DNA from: Nocardia huaxiensis
GTDB lineage: Bacteria; Actinomycetota; Actinomycetes; Mycobacteriales; Mycobacteriaceae
Length of the DNA: 64,000 nt
Reading direction: 5' to 3'
Assembly (NCBI RefSeq): GCF_013744875.1
Contig: NZ_CP059399.1
Location: forward strand, 4,154,001 to 4,218,000
How positions within the stretch are numbered: the first letter of the stretch is position 1; the number at the start of each line of letters is the position of its first letter. Shown here piece by piece: positions 8,134-16,740 of the stretch. Position numbers and translations under genes: made by a program. A model generated the notes under the pieces. The model was not told the origin of the DNA, searched no databases, and was given only the letters and a program-made list of their open reading frames with translations.

Positions 8134-9975
8134 ATGTCCGAGATGGATGACATCACCCGCGAGACCAGCCGATTCGGTACCTCGATCGCGCACCTGCTCC
8201 AGCAGCTGGCCCACGCCACCGGCTGGCTCGACCGCCGGCGCATCAAGAAGAACATCAACCAGCTCGTGCGCGAGCAAACCCGCGAAGCCGAGCAGGCCCG
8301 CGCCATGGAGCTGCGGCGCACCACCCACGCCATCGAAGGCTACCGGCGTCACGCCGCGCAGGTCAGCGACCGCGCTGCCGACACCGGCCGCAGCACCGAA
8401 GACCGCACCCGCGACCGCAATTCGCTGGCGCAGCACTACGGCCACGTGCAGGAGCGGGTACTGCGGTCGGAGTTCCTGCGCCCGGTCGAGCGGGGCATCG
8501 CGTTGGACGGGCTGGCCGCGGCCACGACCTTCCCGGAATACGAGCTGGGCAACCTGTTCGGCAAGGCCCGCAAAGTCACCGGTATCGACGCCCTGCGCTA
8601 CCGCGCCCAGGCCGCCCGCGCCTATACCGAGACCGGCATCGCCCGCCCGCCCGCCTACACCCGTCCCGCCCGCCGGGACCGTGCCACCGCAGTGCAGGAC
8701 ATCCGGCGCGCAGTCTGGGTGACCGGACACGGGGCGGACCGCGACGAACGAGAGGCCACCCGCGCGGCCGCGGCGCGGCGCGCCCACGATGCCGGGCTGA
8801 CCGACCACGAGATCAACCGCGAGTTCGCCACCGCCGCCGACAACGCGCGGTTCGAGGTCCGGATGCAGACCCGCGACCGAGAGGGGCACGCCCACAACAT
8901 GTTCGGGCTGCACCCGACCGAAGCCGCGGCCGCGGAATGGGCGCAGCGGCAAGCCGAATCGCCGCACTTCCGAGACGCCCACCACCTGGGGGTCGGTATC
9001 TCCGCCCGCGGTCAGCGCGAGCAACTGTTCACCGCGGCCGGCTCGCCCGGATTCGTCACCGACGAACTGAGCGCCTACCGCGACCAGCTGCGCCGCGACC
9101 GCGGACCCACCTCCACGCAGCCGGCCACCGCGCCCACCCCGGCGCCGACGCCGGAGTCCGATGGGAAGCGGCTGGCCGAGGTCGAACGCCAGCTCGCCGA
9201 ACTGCGCAGCGACCGCGACAAGCTCGCCCGCGACGTGGGTGTGCTGCAGCGTGGCATGGACGCGATGACCGCGGACCGCGACGGTTACGCACGCCGACTT
9301 GGCGAGGCCGACGCGGTGATCACGACGTTGAAGAACGCCAACACTCGCCAGGGCGCCGAATTGAAGGACCTGCGCGAGAAGGTGATTCAGACCGGTGTCG
9401 AGCGCGACAAGTTCAAGACCGAACGCGACCAGGCCGTGCAGAAACTCGCCAAGCGCACCCCCGAACACCAGCGGTACGGCAGCAGCGAACGCATCGCTGC
9501 CGAGAAGTTCCGGCGCGGACACGAGACCGGACCAGCTTCGGCGTCGGCCGCCACAGCAGCGGAGCAGTCCGGACCGGCCAAACGCTATTCCGTCTACGTC
9601 GGCCGGGTCGATGTCGCCGAGCTGATGCGCCAGCACGGGGTGGCCTATCCCGACGACCTGCCGGACGATATCCGGCCTGGGAGCAGGGATTTCGACAGTG
9701 AGCACGATGCACAGCAGTGGGCCCGCCGATACGTCGCAGCCATGGACACCGGCGGCGCGGACATCGAGGTCGGGGTTCTGGATATGCACAAGGAGGTCGG
9801 GTCCCGGCTTCGCAACGAGACCCGCGGCACCCGTGACGGCGTGCTGAAGACCGTCGACGGATGGTCCGCCGGCCGCGTCGACCACCACGACACCACCAAG
9901 CTCACCCAGGAAGGCCACACCCCGCCGGTCAATGGCGCCGGCCAGCAGCGCCCGCGCCCAGAGCGGAGCCGGTGA
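8134..9975 (+). CDS. Large coiled-coil protein of the AICE
   Basis: A 613-aa protein with an AAAGGA ribosome-binding site 14 bases upstream. Residues 1-100 are helical and basic, residues about 335-450 form a long predicted coiled coil (VERQLAELRSDRDKLARDVG and similar), and residues 480-560 form a small globular part beginning KRYSVYVGRVDVAELM. No enzyme motif is seen. The end RPERSR again carries the RSR tail. Coiled-coil proteins of this size in conjugative elements may act as scaffolds or in segregation; no specific role is supported. Confidence 0.6.
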   Translation: MSEMDDITRETSRFGTSIAHLLQQLAHATGWLDRRRIKKNINQLVREQTREAEQARAMELRRTTHAIEGYRRHAAQVSDRAADTGRSTEDRTRDRNSLAQHYGHVQERVLRSEFLRPVERGIALDGLAAATTFPEYELGNLFGKARKVTGIDALRYRAQAARAYTETGIARPPAYTRPARRDRATAVQDIRRAVWVTGHGADRDEREATRAAAARRAHDAGLTDHEINREFATAADNARFEVRMQTRDREGHAHNMFGLHPTEAAAAEWAQRQAESPHFRDAHHLGVGISARGQREQLFTAAGSPGFVTDELSAYRDQLRRDRGPTSTQPATAPTPAPTPESDGKRLAEVERQLAELRSDRDKLARDVGVLQRGMDAMTADRDGYARRLGEADAVITTLKNANTRQGAELKDLREKVIQTGVERDKFKTERDQAVQKLAKRTPEHQRYGSSERIAAEKFRRGHETGPASASAATAAEQSGPAKRYSVYVGRVDVAELMRQHGVAYPDDLPDDIRPGSRDFDSEHDAQQWARRYVAAMDTGGADIEVGVLDMHKEVGSRLRNETRGTRDGVLKTVDGWSAGRVDHHDTTKLTQEGHTPPVNGAGQQRPRPERSR

Positions 9976-9982
9976 ACCCCTC

Positions 9983-10375
9983 ATGCAACCCGAACACGAA
10001 GAACTCATGCGCAGCGACTTCCAGGACCGAACCGCACTCACCTGGCAGGCATACAAGCCCGACGCCACCGAGCAGACCCTGTTCGACATCTCGCGCCGCA
10101 CCGCCGAATACGACCAGCGGTGGCTGAGCGGCCCGCACGCCGAGCACTGGCAGTTCCTCACCGACGCCTACTCCGACTGGCGGGCCCGCCCCGACACCAT
10201 GGGCCGGTTCCTGGACAACCTCGAACACAACCGCCGCACCTACGGCGACACGGGCGGGTTCACCGAAACCCAACGCCAGAGCCTCATCCAAGCCGGCAAC
10301 CTCGCCCGCGAAGAGCAAGCGTGTCAGCGGCTCTACCAGCAACAGCCCCAGCGCGATGTCGAGCGGTGGCGGTGA
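9983..10375 (+). CDS. Hypothetical protein, tandem paralogue A
   Basis: A 130-aa protein beginning MQPEHEELMRSDFQ. It is clearly homologous to its neighbour at 10379 (MEPEHEEAMRADFA): shared points are the start, RTAEYDQRWLSGPHAEHW against RSINRLGTAWTQGPHHEEW, and FLTDAYSDWRARPD against LRRAFAAWTSDPD. The alignment fixes the start at 9983 rather than the longer in-frame start at 9932. Acidic and histidine-rich, without known motif. Confidence 0.62.
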   Translation: MQPEHEELMRSDFQDRTALTWQAYKPDATEQTLFDISRRTAEYDQRWLSGPHAEHWQFLTDAYSDWRARPDTMGRFLDNLEHNRRTYGDTGGFTETQRQSLIQAGNLAREEQACQRLYQQQPQRDVERWR

Positions 10376-10378
10376 GCC

Positions 10379-10831
10379 ATGGAACCCGAACACGAGGAAG
10401 CCATGCGCGCCGACTTCGCCGAGTGTGTCCGGCTGACCGACGAGATCTACCACGCCGAACACCTCGGCGCGACCAACCAGGAGCTCGACCAGTACGAACG
10501 CAGCATCAACCGGCTCGGCACCGCCTGGACACAAGGGCCGCACCACGAGGAGTGGCACTACCTGCGCCGTGCCTTCGCCGCCTGGACTAGCGACCCCGAT
10601 GCAGCGCGTCGGCACCTGGAGTGGGCGCGCTACTGCCGCGACGAGGTCGGCCAGGATCAGCTCACCGCGGTGCAGTGGCGCAGCATCGAGCAGGCCCAAG
10701 AGCTGTCGGGCAACACCTTCGCCGTCGACTACGAGCGCAACGCACCCGATGTCTACCGGTGTGCGCCCGGCACACCGATCCCGAAATTCGGTGCCGACCG
10801 CGATCGTGCTCCGATCGAGCGAAGCCGGTGA
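10379..10831 (+). CDS. Hypothetical protein, tandem paralogue B
   Basis: A 150-aa protein 3 bases after paralogue A and homologous to it over about 115 residues; it differs by an extra C-terminal extension (YRCAPGTPIPKFGADRDRAP) ending IERSR. Helical, acidic, tryptophan-containing. The two genes are a tandem duplication that has diverged widely, so both copies have probably been kept for some time. Function unknown. Confidence 0.62.
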   Translation: MEPEHEEAMRADFAECVRLTDEIYHAEHLGATNQELDQYERSINRLGTAWTQGPHHEEWHYLRRAFAAWTSDPDAARRHLEWARYCRDEVGQDQLTAVQWRSIEQAQELSGNTFAVDYERNAPDVYRCAPGTPIPKFGADRDRAPIERSR

Positions 10832-10837
10832 GCAGCC

Positions 10838-11824
10838 ATGGAACCGCAAGCCTCACACGGCCGTTCGTGGCAGCTGATCACCTCCGCGCTGACCGCCCGC
10901 ATGGGACCAGGCAAGCCCGGAACTCGATGGACGCTGTATCTGTGCCCGGTCCACGAGGCCGACGGCCAGCACCACAATCCCTCGCTCGGTGTCCGCTACG
11001 ACCCCGCCCAGGCCAAGACCATCGTGCGCTGCTTCGCCCACTGCGACGACGTGGACGTACTGGCCAGCCTGGATCTGCAGGTGCGCGACATGTGGGACCG
11101 GCTGCCCGACCGCAACCCGAACCAACCGAATCGGCGGCAGGAGACCCGCACTCCGCCGTCGCGGACTGCCGGAATGTCGTTGGCGGACAAGGCCATCGAC
11201 TACGCCGCATTTCCGCGACCGGAGAAACCCGACCTCGGGGCACCGGTTGGGCCGGCGGAGAATGTCGAAGCCTACGTCTACCGCTGGGCCAACGGCAGCG
11301 TCGAAGGTGCGGTCACCCGCACCCGCACCCCGCACGAACGCGGCGAGGCCAAAGGGTTCTGGCAGGCCCGCTGGACCGGAACCAACTGGGAACGCACCGG
11401 TTTCGCACCGATCCCGTTCCGGCTCCCGGAAGTCGTCGACGCCGTCAACCAGGGCCGAGACATCTACGTGGTCGAGGGCGAGAAGGACGTGCAACGCGCC
11501 CACGCTGCGGGGCTGGTCGCCACCTGCAACGCGATGGGCGCGGGCAGCTGGACCCGTGAGCACGCCGCCTGGCTGGCCGGCGCCACTCGGGTGATTGTGG
11601 TCGCTGACTACGACCGGCCCGGCTACCGCCACGCCGACAAGGTCGCCCAGAGCCTGCACGGCCAGGTCGGCGAAGTCCGGGTGCTGCAGGCCGCGGTCGG
11701 CAAGGACCTGTCCGATCACCTCGACGCCGGCCTCGGCGTCGACGACCTGGCAATGGTGCCGTACCTGGATCGCCACTACCGCCAACCCATCACCCAGCAG
11801 CGGCCCGTAACCCGCAGCCGCTGA
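10838..11824 (+). CDS. DNA primase-like protein with CHC2-type zinc site and TOPRIM domain
   Basis: A 328-aa protein. Near the N-terminus Cys36-Pro-Val-His39 and Cys65-Phe-Ala-His-Cys69 form a CHC2-type zinc finger like that of DnaG. A TOPRIM domain follows: VVEGEKD with Glu213 and Glu215, GAGSW, and VVADYDRPG with Asp257 and Asp259. The length fits a short primase without its own helicase domain. It would prime replication of the excised element. The tail ends VTRSR. Confidence 0.82.
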   Translation: MEPQASHGRSWQLITSALTARMGPGKPGTRWTLYLCPVHEADGQHHNPSLGVRYDPAQAKTIVRCFAHCDDVDVLASLDLQVRDMWDRLPDRNPNQPNRRQETRTPPSRTAGMSLADKAIDYAAFPRPEKPDLGAPVGPAENVEAYVYRWANGSVEGAVTRTRTPHERGEAKGFWQARWTGTNWERTGFAPIPFRLPEVVDAVNQGRDIYVVEGEKDVQRAHAAGLVATCNAMGAGSWTREHAAWLAGATRVIVVADYDRPGYRHADKVAQSLHGQVGEVRVLQAAVGKDLSDHLDAGLGVDDLAMVPYLDRHYRQPITQQRPVTRSR

Positions 11825-11860
11825 ACCTATTTCCGATTGATCCCAAAGGAGAACAACCTC

Positions 11861-12274
11861 ATGAGCAGCATCGACTTCGGGCAGCGGTTCAAGCAGGCCG
11901 CCGCCAAACCGCCGACCGCGTTCGGTAAGAACGCCACCCCCGGCACCACCGTCTACGGCCGCATCGCCGAAATCGGGGAACAGCCGCGGCTGAAGTTCAA
12001 CGGCGCCCCCGGCGAGGTCCAGAAGGACAAGCAAGGCAACCCGGTGATGCAGGTGTACATCACCCTCGATACGCCCGCCGGACTGCGCAACCTCTACCCG
12101 ACCTCGCGCATGGAACGCGCCATCGGCACCGCCATGGCCAAGGCCGGCGCCGACCAGTTCGCTGTCGGCGCGGGTCTGTCGGTGACCTATACCGGTACCG
12201 ACCCCAGCGACGAACGCGCCCGCCTCTACACCGCCGTCTACACCCCGGTGGCCGCCCCGCAGGCAGGTGCGTGA
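11861..12274 (+). CDS. Small replication-associated protein, possibly single-strand DNA binding
   Basis: A 137-aa protein after the primase gene, starting at ATG 11861 behind AAAGGAG; an upstream in-frame ATG at 11837 is less likely. The segment TVYGRIAEIGEQPRL through VMQVYITLDTP looks like the first strands of an OB-type beta barrel, and the C-terminus GLSVTYTGTDPSDERAR continues the strand pattern. By position and pattern it may be a single-strand DNA-binding protein, but that is inference. Confidence 0.5.
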   Translation: MSSIDFGQRFKQAAAKPPTAFGKNATPGTTVYGRIAEIGEQPRLKFNGAPGEVQKDKQGNPVMQVYITLDTPAGLRNLYPTSRMERAIGTAMAKAGADQFAVGAGLSVTYTGTDPSDERARLYTAVYTPVAAPQAGA

Positions 12275-12510
12275 TGCCCAAGCTCACCATGCGCCCGCGC
12301 AGAGACGCCTACGCCATCGAGGCTCGATACTTCACGGCGCTGCCCGCCGACGAGTATTGCGAGGCCGTTCCCCCGCGGATCGAGATCGAATGGTCCGGCG
12401 AGTTCCTGATGGACCTCACCCTCAGCATCGGGGAAGCCCGAACCATCGTCGGTGAACTCACCCGCGCACTCGCCGAACACGACCGCACGCGTACCACCCG
12501 GCAGGAGTGA
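12274..12510 (+). CDS. Small AICE protein, paralogue of the 6538 gene
   Basis: A 78-aa protein with ATG 12274 overlapping the previous stop (TGATG), exactly the junction type of the 6538 gene. C-terminal half LSIGEARTIVGELTRALAEHD parallels the 6538 protein, as does the preceding beta-rich WSGEFLMDLT. Function unknown. Confidence 0.6.
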   Translation: MPKLTMRPRRDAYAIEARYFTALPADEYCEAVPPRIEIEWSGEFLMDLTLSIGEARTIVGELTRALAEHDRTRTTRQE

Positions 12511-13448
12511 ACGTGACCGGCAACGACGCCGGTGCGAACGCGGTGCGCAGCAACGACGCTGCGCACCGCAACGCACCAACCGACAAACACGCCGGTGCGC
12601 AGGCCCTCCCACGCACCGAAGCCGAAACCGCGGCCGTCCGATTCTTCTGGGGCGAGCTGATCCTCGTCGCGCTCATGTCGATCGCCGGCAATGCCGTCCA
12701 CGCCGTGCTCAACGCACCGCCCGGACTGGCCGTGGTCGCGGCATTCGTGGCGATGTTCCCGCCCGTGGCGCTGCTGACCGCCACCCACGGCGTCGGCTTG
12801 CTGGTACGGGCGCGGGCGAACGCGACGCTGGCTTATTGGTCTGTTGTGGTCCTCACCAGCGCCATCGCCGCCATCGCGTTCCGGCTCTCGTTCGATGCCC
12901 TGCGCGATTTGGCCATCCAGGTCGGAATGACCGCCGATCTGGCATGGCTGGTTCCGTTGATCATCGACGGCGCGATCGGACAGGCCACCGTCGCCCTGCT
13001 CGTCCTCGCCCGCACCCCACGCACCGACAACACCCCGCCGAATCCGGCGGTGCGCAACGAGACCGAACCGGTGCGCACCCCCGACACCGTACGCACCGTG
13101 TCGGTGCGCGAGGTCCACACCGAAACCCGCTCCACCGCCACCGAACTCGGCCCTCCGTACTCCATGGCCGAGCTGGAAGCGGCGCACCCGAACGCCATTG
13201 AGATGGACAGTGCGCACGATCGGTGGACCGAAATCGCCGAATCGGTGTGCCATGCCGACCCCGCCGGCCGCCGCGACCCGGAGAAGGTCGCCGCCATCCT
13301 GCGGCTGAAATTCGAACAGAACTGGTCACATTCGCGAATCGCCGAGCATGTTGAACTCAGCTCGTCTGCGGTTACCCGCACCCTCACGGCGGCTCGGGAG
13401 CATATCGGCGGCGGAACGGAAGGAGGAGCCCTGCAATGGACGGAATGA
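12507..13448 (+). CDS. DUF2637/Spd-like membrane protein with C-terminal helix-turn-helix
   Basis: A 313-aa protein with four membrane segments at about residues 45-66, 73-97, 108-126 and 142-167. The segment VPLIIDGAIGQATVALLVLAR is the hallmark of DUF2637, a family found next to traB in Streptomyces plasmids and AICEs and linked to intramycelial spreading. The cytoplasmic tail ends in a helix-turn-helix (WSHSRIAEHVELSSSAVTRT). The start may be GTG 12507 (overlapping the previous stop) or GTG 12513 with GGAG five bases before it. The gene contains several copies of an 8-base motif, treated separately. Confidence 0.78.
   Translation: MNVTGNDAGANAVRSNDAAHRNAPTDKHAGAQALPRTEAETAAVRFFWGELILVALMSIAGNAVHAVLNAPPGLAVVAAFVAMFPPVALLTATHGVGLLVRARANATLAYWSVVVLTSAIAAIAFRLSFDALRDLAIQVGMTADLAWLVPLIIDGAIGQATVALLVLARTPRTDNTPPNPAVRNETEPVRTPDTVRTVSVREVHTETRSTATELGPPYSMAELEAAHPNAIEMDSAHDRWTEIAESVCHADPAGRRDPEKVAAILRLKFEQNWSHSRIAEHVELSSSAVTRTLTAAREHIGGGTEGGALQWTE
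12540..12569. repeat. Perfect 12-bp inverted repeat inside the DUF2637 gene
   Basis: Arms GCGGTGCGCAGC (12540-12551) and GCTGCGCACCGC (12558-12569) with a 6-base spacer. The core GGTGCGCA recurs at 12594, 13049 and 13070 (there as the palindrome GGTGCGCACC) and sits in different reading frames of the gene, which argues for a DNA-level role such as translocase recognition or a hairpin. Confidence 0.6.
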
Positions 13449-13660
13449 GCCCAACGGGGATCCGTGAAACTGGCTGGTATACAACCGAAGAGGTTGCAGC
13501 CCTGCTGAAGGTCGACCCGTCCAGTCTGCGACGCTGGCGAACTGGTGAGCCACGGCAAGGCCCGCCGTTCGTTCAGATCTCGGGCAGGGTGACCCGGTAC
13601 TACGGTGCAGATGTCATGGCCTACTTGAAGGGCAAGCGAATCGATCCGGCGGTCGCGTGA
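13436..13660 (+). CDS. xis: Excisionase (MerR-like helix-turn-helix)
   Basis: A 74-aa protein. Residues 12-50 (GWYTTEEVAALLKVDPSSLRR followed by WRTGEPRQGPPF) form the helix-turn-helix and wing of the HTH_17/excisionase family. It overlaps the end of the DUF2637 gene by 13 bases and its stop overlaps the integrase start, the usual xis-int arrangement. It would bend DNA at the attachment site and direct the integrase to excision. Confidence 0.85.
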   Translation: MDGMSPTGIRETGWYTTEEVAALLKVDPSSLRRWRTGEPRQGPPFVQISGRVTRYYGADVMAYLKGKRIDPAVA

Positions 13661-14931
13661 TGGTGAACGGCAAGGTCCAGATCCCGCTCGGTGTCACGGT
13701 CACCGGCGACATAGAGGAGCGCGGCAAGGTGTCTTCCTTCCGCGCTCGGGTGCGCTGGAAGCATCCGGTCACCAAGAAGCGCGCTTCGAAGTCCGAGTCA
13801 TTCGGCACCCGCGAGGAGGCTGAGGAGTGGATCGAGAAGATCAAGCAAGCGGCCGAGCGAGGCGTAGATCCGAAGACCGCCACGGCGACGCTCAAAGAGT
13901 ACGGAAGTACGAACTGGGACATCGCAATGCGTGGAATCGAGCCCAAAACGTTGGACCCCTACCGAGCCGGCTGGCGGGTTCGGATAGTCCCGACGCTCGG
14001 GCACCTCCAGGTCACCATGATCACCGCAGGTGTCGCCGACCGTGCAGTGACACAGTGGATCTCCGAAGGGTGCAGTCGGTCCACGGTCAAGAACACCCTG
14101 GCAGCGCTGGGCAGGGTAATTGACCAAGCCGTTCGCGACGAATTGATCGATCGCAACCGAGTGGAAGTCAATGGGTGGCAGAAGCAATACAAGCGCTACG
14201 AGGACGAACTGGAGAATCCGCGGGAGCTGGCCCTGCCGAACTGGGAGGCGCTGACAACGCTCGCGGACGCACTGGTCGACTCCTCATCGGACCACTACTA
14301 CGGATGGGGTGATGTGGTCACGTTCATGGCGTGCACCGCCACCCGCATCGGTGAAGTGTCCGGATGCCGAGTGCGCGACATCGACACCGACAAGTGGATC
14401 TGGAATCTGCGGCGCCAGACAACCCCAGGCCCGGGCGGGATGCAGGACAAGGGCACCAAAGGCAAACGCTCCCGATCGATTCCGATCATCGAGGAGGTAC
14501 GGCCACTCGTGCAAAGAACGATTGCCCGCGCTCACGCCCGGATCGAATCCGATCCCGCGCTGAGGAATTCGGACGAAACCACGCGGCGTGAGGCTCTCCG
14601 GAACGCACGATTGTTCATCGGTCCCCGCGGAGGACGGATAGAGACCGGAGTGCTGCGCCGCGCCACGGATTGGGACAGGGTCGTCACCGAACTTGGGTAT
14701 GAGCATCTTCGTCGTCACGATCTCCGGCACACCGGTCTGACATGGCTCGCTGATGCCGGCGTCCTGCCGCACCGCCTTCAACGGATCGCGGGGCACAGCG
14801 ATCCGGCAATCACACAGCGGTATCTGCACCCCGACATCGAAGCCATACAGAACGACGGGGACAAGCTGTCTCTGCACCTCCGAGGCCGAGATGGTCCCAA
14901 GTTGGTCCCAAGGCTCCGCATCGTGAAATGA
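13660..14931 (+). CDS. int: Tyrosine recombinase integrase
   Basis: A 423-aa site-specific recombinase. The N-terminal region (about 20-75) resembles an arm-binding domain (FRARVRWKHPVTKKRA), followed by a SAM-like core-binding domain (85-180) and a catalytic domain with Arg229 (TATRIGE), His353 and Arg356 (RRHDLRH), His379 (GHSD) and nucleophile Tyr388 (QRYLHPD). It catalyses integration into, and excision from, the adjacent tRNA-Pro gene. ATG 13660 overlaps the excisionase stop; GTG 13657 is an alternative. A strong hairpin terminator follows. Confidence 0.95.
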   Translation: MVNGKVQIPLGVTVTGDIEERGKVSSFRARVRWKHPVTKKRASKSESFGTREEAEEWIEKIKQAAERGVDPKTATATLKEYGSTNWDIAMRGIEPKTLDPYRAGWRVRIVPTLGHLQVTMITAGVADRAVTQWISEGCSRSTVKNTLAALGRVIDQAVRDELIDRNRVEVNGWQKQYKRYEDELENPRELALPNWEALTTLADALVDSSSDHYYGWGDVVTFMACTATRIGEVSGCRVRDIDTDKWIWNLRRQTTPGPGGMQDKGTKGKRSRSIPIIEEVRPLVQRTIARAHARIESDPALRNSDETTRREALRNARLFIGPRGGRIETGVLRRATDWDRVVTELGYEHLRRHDLRHTGLTWLADAGVLPHRLQRIAGHSDPAITQRYLHPDIEAIQNDGDKLSLHLRGRDGPKLVPRLRIVK

Positions 14932-14933
14932 AG

Positions 14934-14966
14934 AAATCCCTCCTGACCGCTGGTCAGGAGGGATTT
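14934..14966 (+). terminator. Intrinsic terminator between integrase and tRNA-Pro
   Basis: Perfect 15-bp stem (14934-14948 and 14952-14966) with a GCT loop; the right arm runs into TTTTCTT. It begins 3 bases after the integrase stop. As it is symmetrical with A-rich and T-rich ends, it can also stop the tRNA transcript coming from the right. Confidence 0.88.
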
Positions 14967-14969
14967 TCT

Positions 14970-15046
<77 letters not shown>

Positions 15047-15159
15047 TTGCACTCGCTTGCGCTTTGTGCTCGATGAGATTACCCCACGACCCCCCTGTTG
15101 CTCCAAATCGGCTGGATTTCGGGCATTTCCGGGGGTGTCGGGGGACTGTGGGCCGGGGG

Positions 15160-16548
15160 TCAGCCCATGGATTCGAGGGTGCGGCCCTTGGTTTCTCGGA
15201 TGAGGTAGTGGACGAAGGGGATGGAGAGGAGGGCGGCCAGGGCGTAGAGGGCGTAGGCGCCTGCGAGGGACCAGGAGGAGAGGGAGGGGAAGGAGACTGT
15301 GATGAGCCAGTTGGTGAGCCATTGGGCGCTGGCGGCTACCGAGAGGGCTATGGCTCGGATGTGGGAGGGGAACATTTCGCCGAGGAGGACCCAGACGACT
15401 ACGCCCCAGGAGAGGGCGAAGAACAGGACGTACATGTTGGCTGAGATGAGGGCTATGACGCCTTGGGTCTGGGGCATGGTGGGGTCGTCTTCGGTGCCGG
15501 CGACGTAGGTGAACATCCAGGCGCAGAGGGCCAGCGCCAGGAACATGCCGGTGGAGCCGATGAGGAGCAGGGGTTTGCGGCCTATGCGGTCCACCAGGGC
15601 CATGGCTATGACTGTGCCGAGGATATTGATGATGGAGGAGATCATCGATACCAGAAGGGAATTGGAGGTGTCGATGCCCACCTGCTGCCAGAGCAGGGAG
15701 GAGTAGTAGAAGATGACGTTGATGCCCACCAGCTGCTGGAAGGCGGACAGGCCGATGCCTATCCAGACGATGGGGAGCAGGATGCTGCGCGAGTGGCTGA
15801 GCAGATCTGTTGGGCGGGAACGGACTTCGCCTGCCATGGCGGCGTGGATCTCGGCTACTCGCTCGTCGAGGTGGGCGGGGTCGTTCTCGACTTCGGCGAG
15901 GACTTTGCGGGCTTCGGCTTCGCGGCCGGTGGCGATGAGGTGGCGGGGGGATTCGGGGATGAGGAAGGCCATGGCGCCGTAGACGAGGGCGGGGATGACC
16001 TCGGCGCCGAGCATCCAGCGCCAGGCCGACAGGCCGGCCAGTTCGGCGCTGTTGGAGCCGCCTGCCGCCTGGGCGATGAGGTAGTTGACCACGGCGGAGA
16101 AGGCGATGCCGAGGACGATGGCCAGCTGCTGGAAGCTTGCCAGGCGGCCGCGGTAGCTGGGTGGGGAGATCTCGGCGATGTAGGCGGGGGCCACCACCGA
16201 GGCGATGCCGATGGCGACGCCGCCGACGAAACGCCAGATGGTGAGGTCGACGTCGCTGAAGGCGAACATGCTGCCGATGCCGCTGACGGCGAAGAGGAAG
16301 GCGCCGATCTGCATGACGCGCACGCGGCCGAGACGGTCGGCGAGCCAGCCCGCGATGAGGGCGCCGACGGCCGCGCCGGGGAGGGCGGCGGCGACGATGA
16401 AGCCGGTGGTGCCGGTGGAGACGCCGAAATCGTCGCGGATGCCGGTGACCGCGCCGTTGATGACGGCGGAGTCGTAGCCGAAGAGGAACCCGCCCAGGGC
16501 TGCCGCGGCGGCGACGAAGATGACGTGGGGGGCTATGTCGCCGGGCAT
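15160..16548 (-). CDS. MFS sugar porter
   Basis: A 462-aa transporter with 12 membrane segments. Sugar-porter signatures are visible: GFLFGYDSAVINGAV in helix 1, DRLGR between helices 2 and 3, PESPRHL after helix 6, FQQLVGINVIFYY in helix 7, DRIGRKPLL, and the C-terminal RETKGRTLE. It would be a proton-coupled importer of a hexose, pentose or polyol. The ATG at 16548 fits the family N-terminus; longer starts would run into the divergent DUF2505 gene. Its 3' end lies about 115 bases from the tRNA-Pro gene and so marks the chromosomal flank. Confidence 0.93.
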   Translation of the reverse strand: MPGDIAPHVIFVAAAAALGGFLFGYDSAVINGAVTGIRDDFGVSTGTTGFIVAAALPGAAVGALIAGWLADRLGRVRVMQIGAFLFAVSGIGSMFAFSDVDLTIWRFVGGVAIGIASVVAPAYIAEISPPSYRGRLASFQQLAIVLGIAFSAVVNYLIAQAAGGSNSAELAGLSAWRWMLGAEVIPALVYGAMAFLIPESPRHLIATGREAEARKVLAEVENDPAHLDERVAEIHAAMAGEVRSRPTDLLSHSRSILLPIVWIGIGLSAFQQLVGINVIFYYSSLLWQQVGIDTSNSLLVSMISSIINILGTVIAMALVDRIGRKPLLLIGSTGMFLALALCAWMFTYVAGTEDDPTMPQTQGVIALISANMYVLFFALSWGVVVWVLLGEMFPSHIRAIALSVAASAQWLTNWLITVSFPSLSSWSLAGAYALYALAALLSIPFVHYLIRETKGRTLESMG

Positions 16549-16740
16549 CGCGATGGAGTCCGGGTGGGGTCGTCGACGGTTGGGGCCGTCCGCCTGGGTG
16601 CCGGTCACCGGTCGAGTACAGCACAGGCGGTCGCTCGTGGTTTGCTGGACGCGCCGTGCCGGGTCGGCGGATGATCGCCGGTCGCCGCCCGCACCGGGCG
16701 AGATACGCTCGATGACAGCAGGATTGGGCAGGGAGCGCGC

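Noticed and set aside
8110..10161. 683-aa open frame on the minus strand
   Set aside because: Antisense to the coiled-coil gene and paralogue A, no domain and no ribosome-binding site; third-position GC effect.
1..14931. Relaxase or type IV secretion genes expected of a classical ICE
   Set aside because: No HUH or MobF/MobP motif and no VirB-like genes seen in this part; transfer is best explained by the single FtsK/TraB-type translocase.
15463..16674. 403-aa plus-strand frame
   Set aside because: Antisense to the sugar porter, Gly/Asp-rich without motif.
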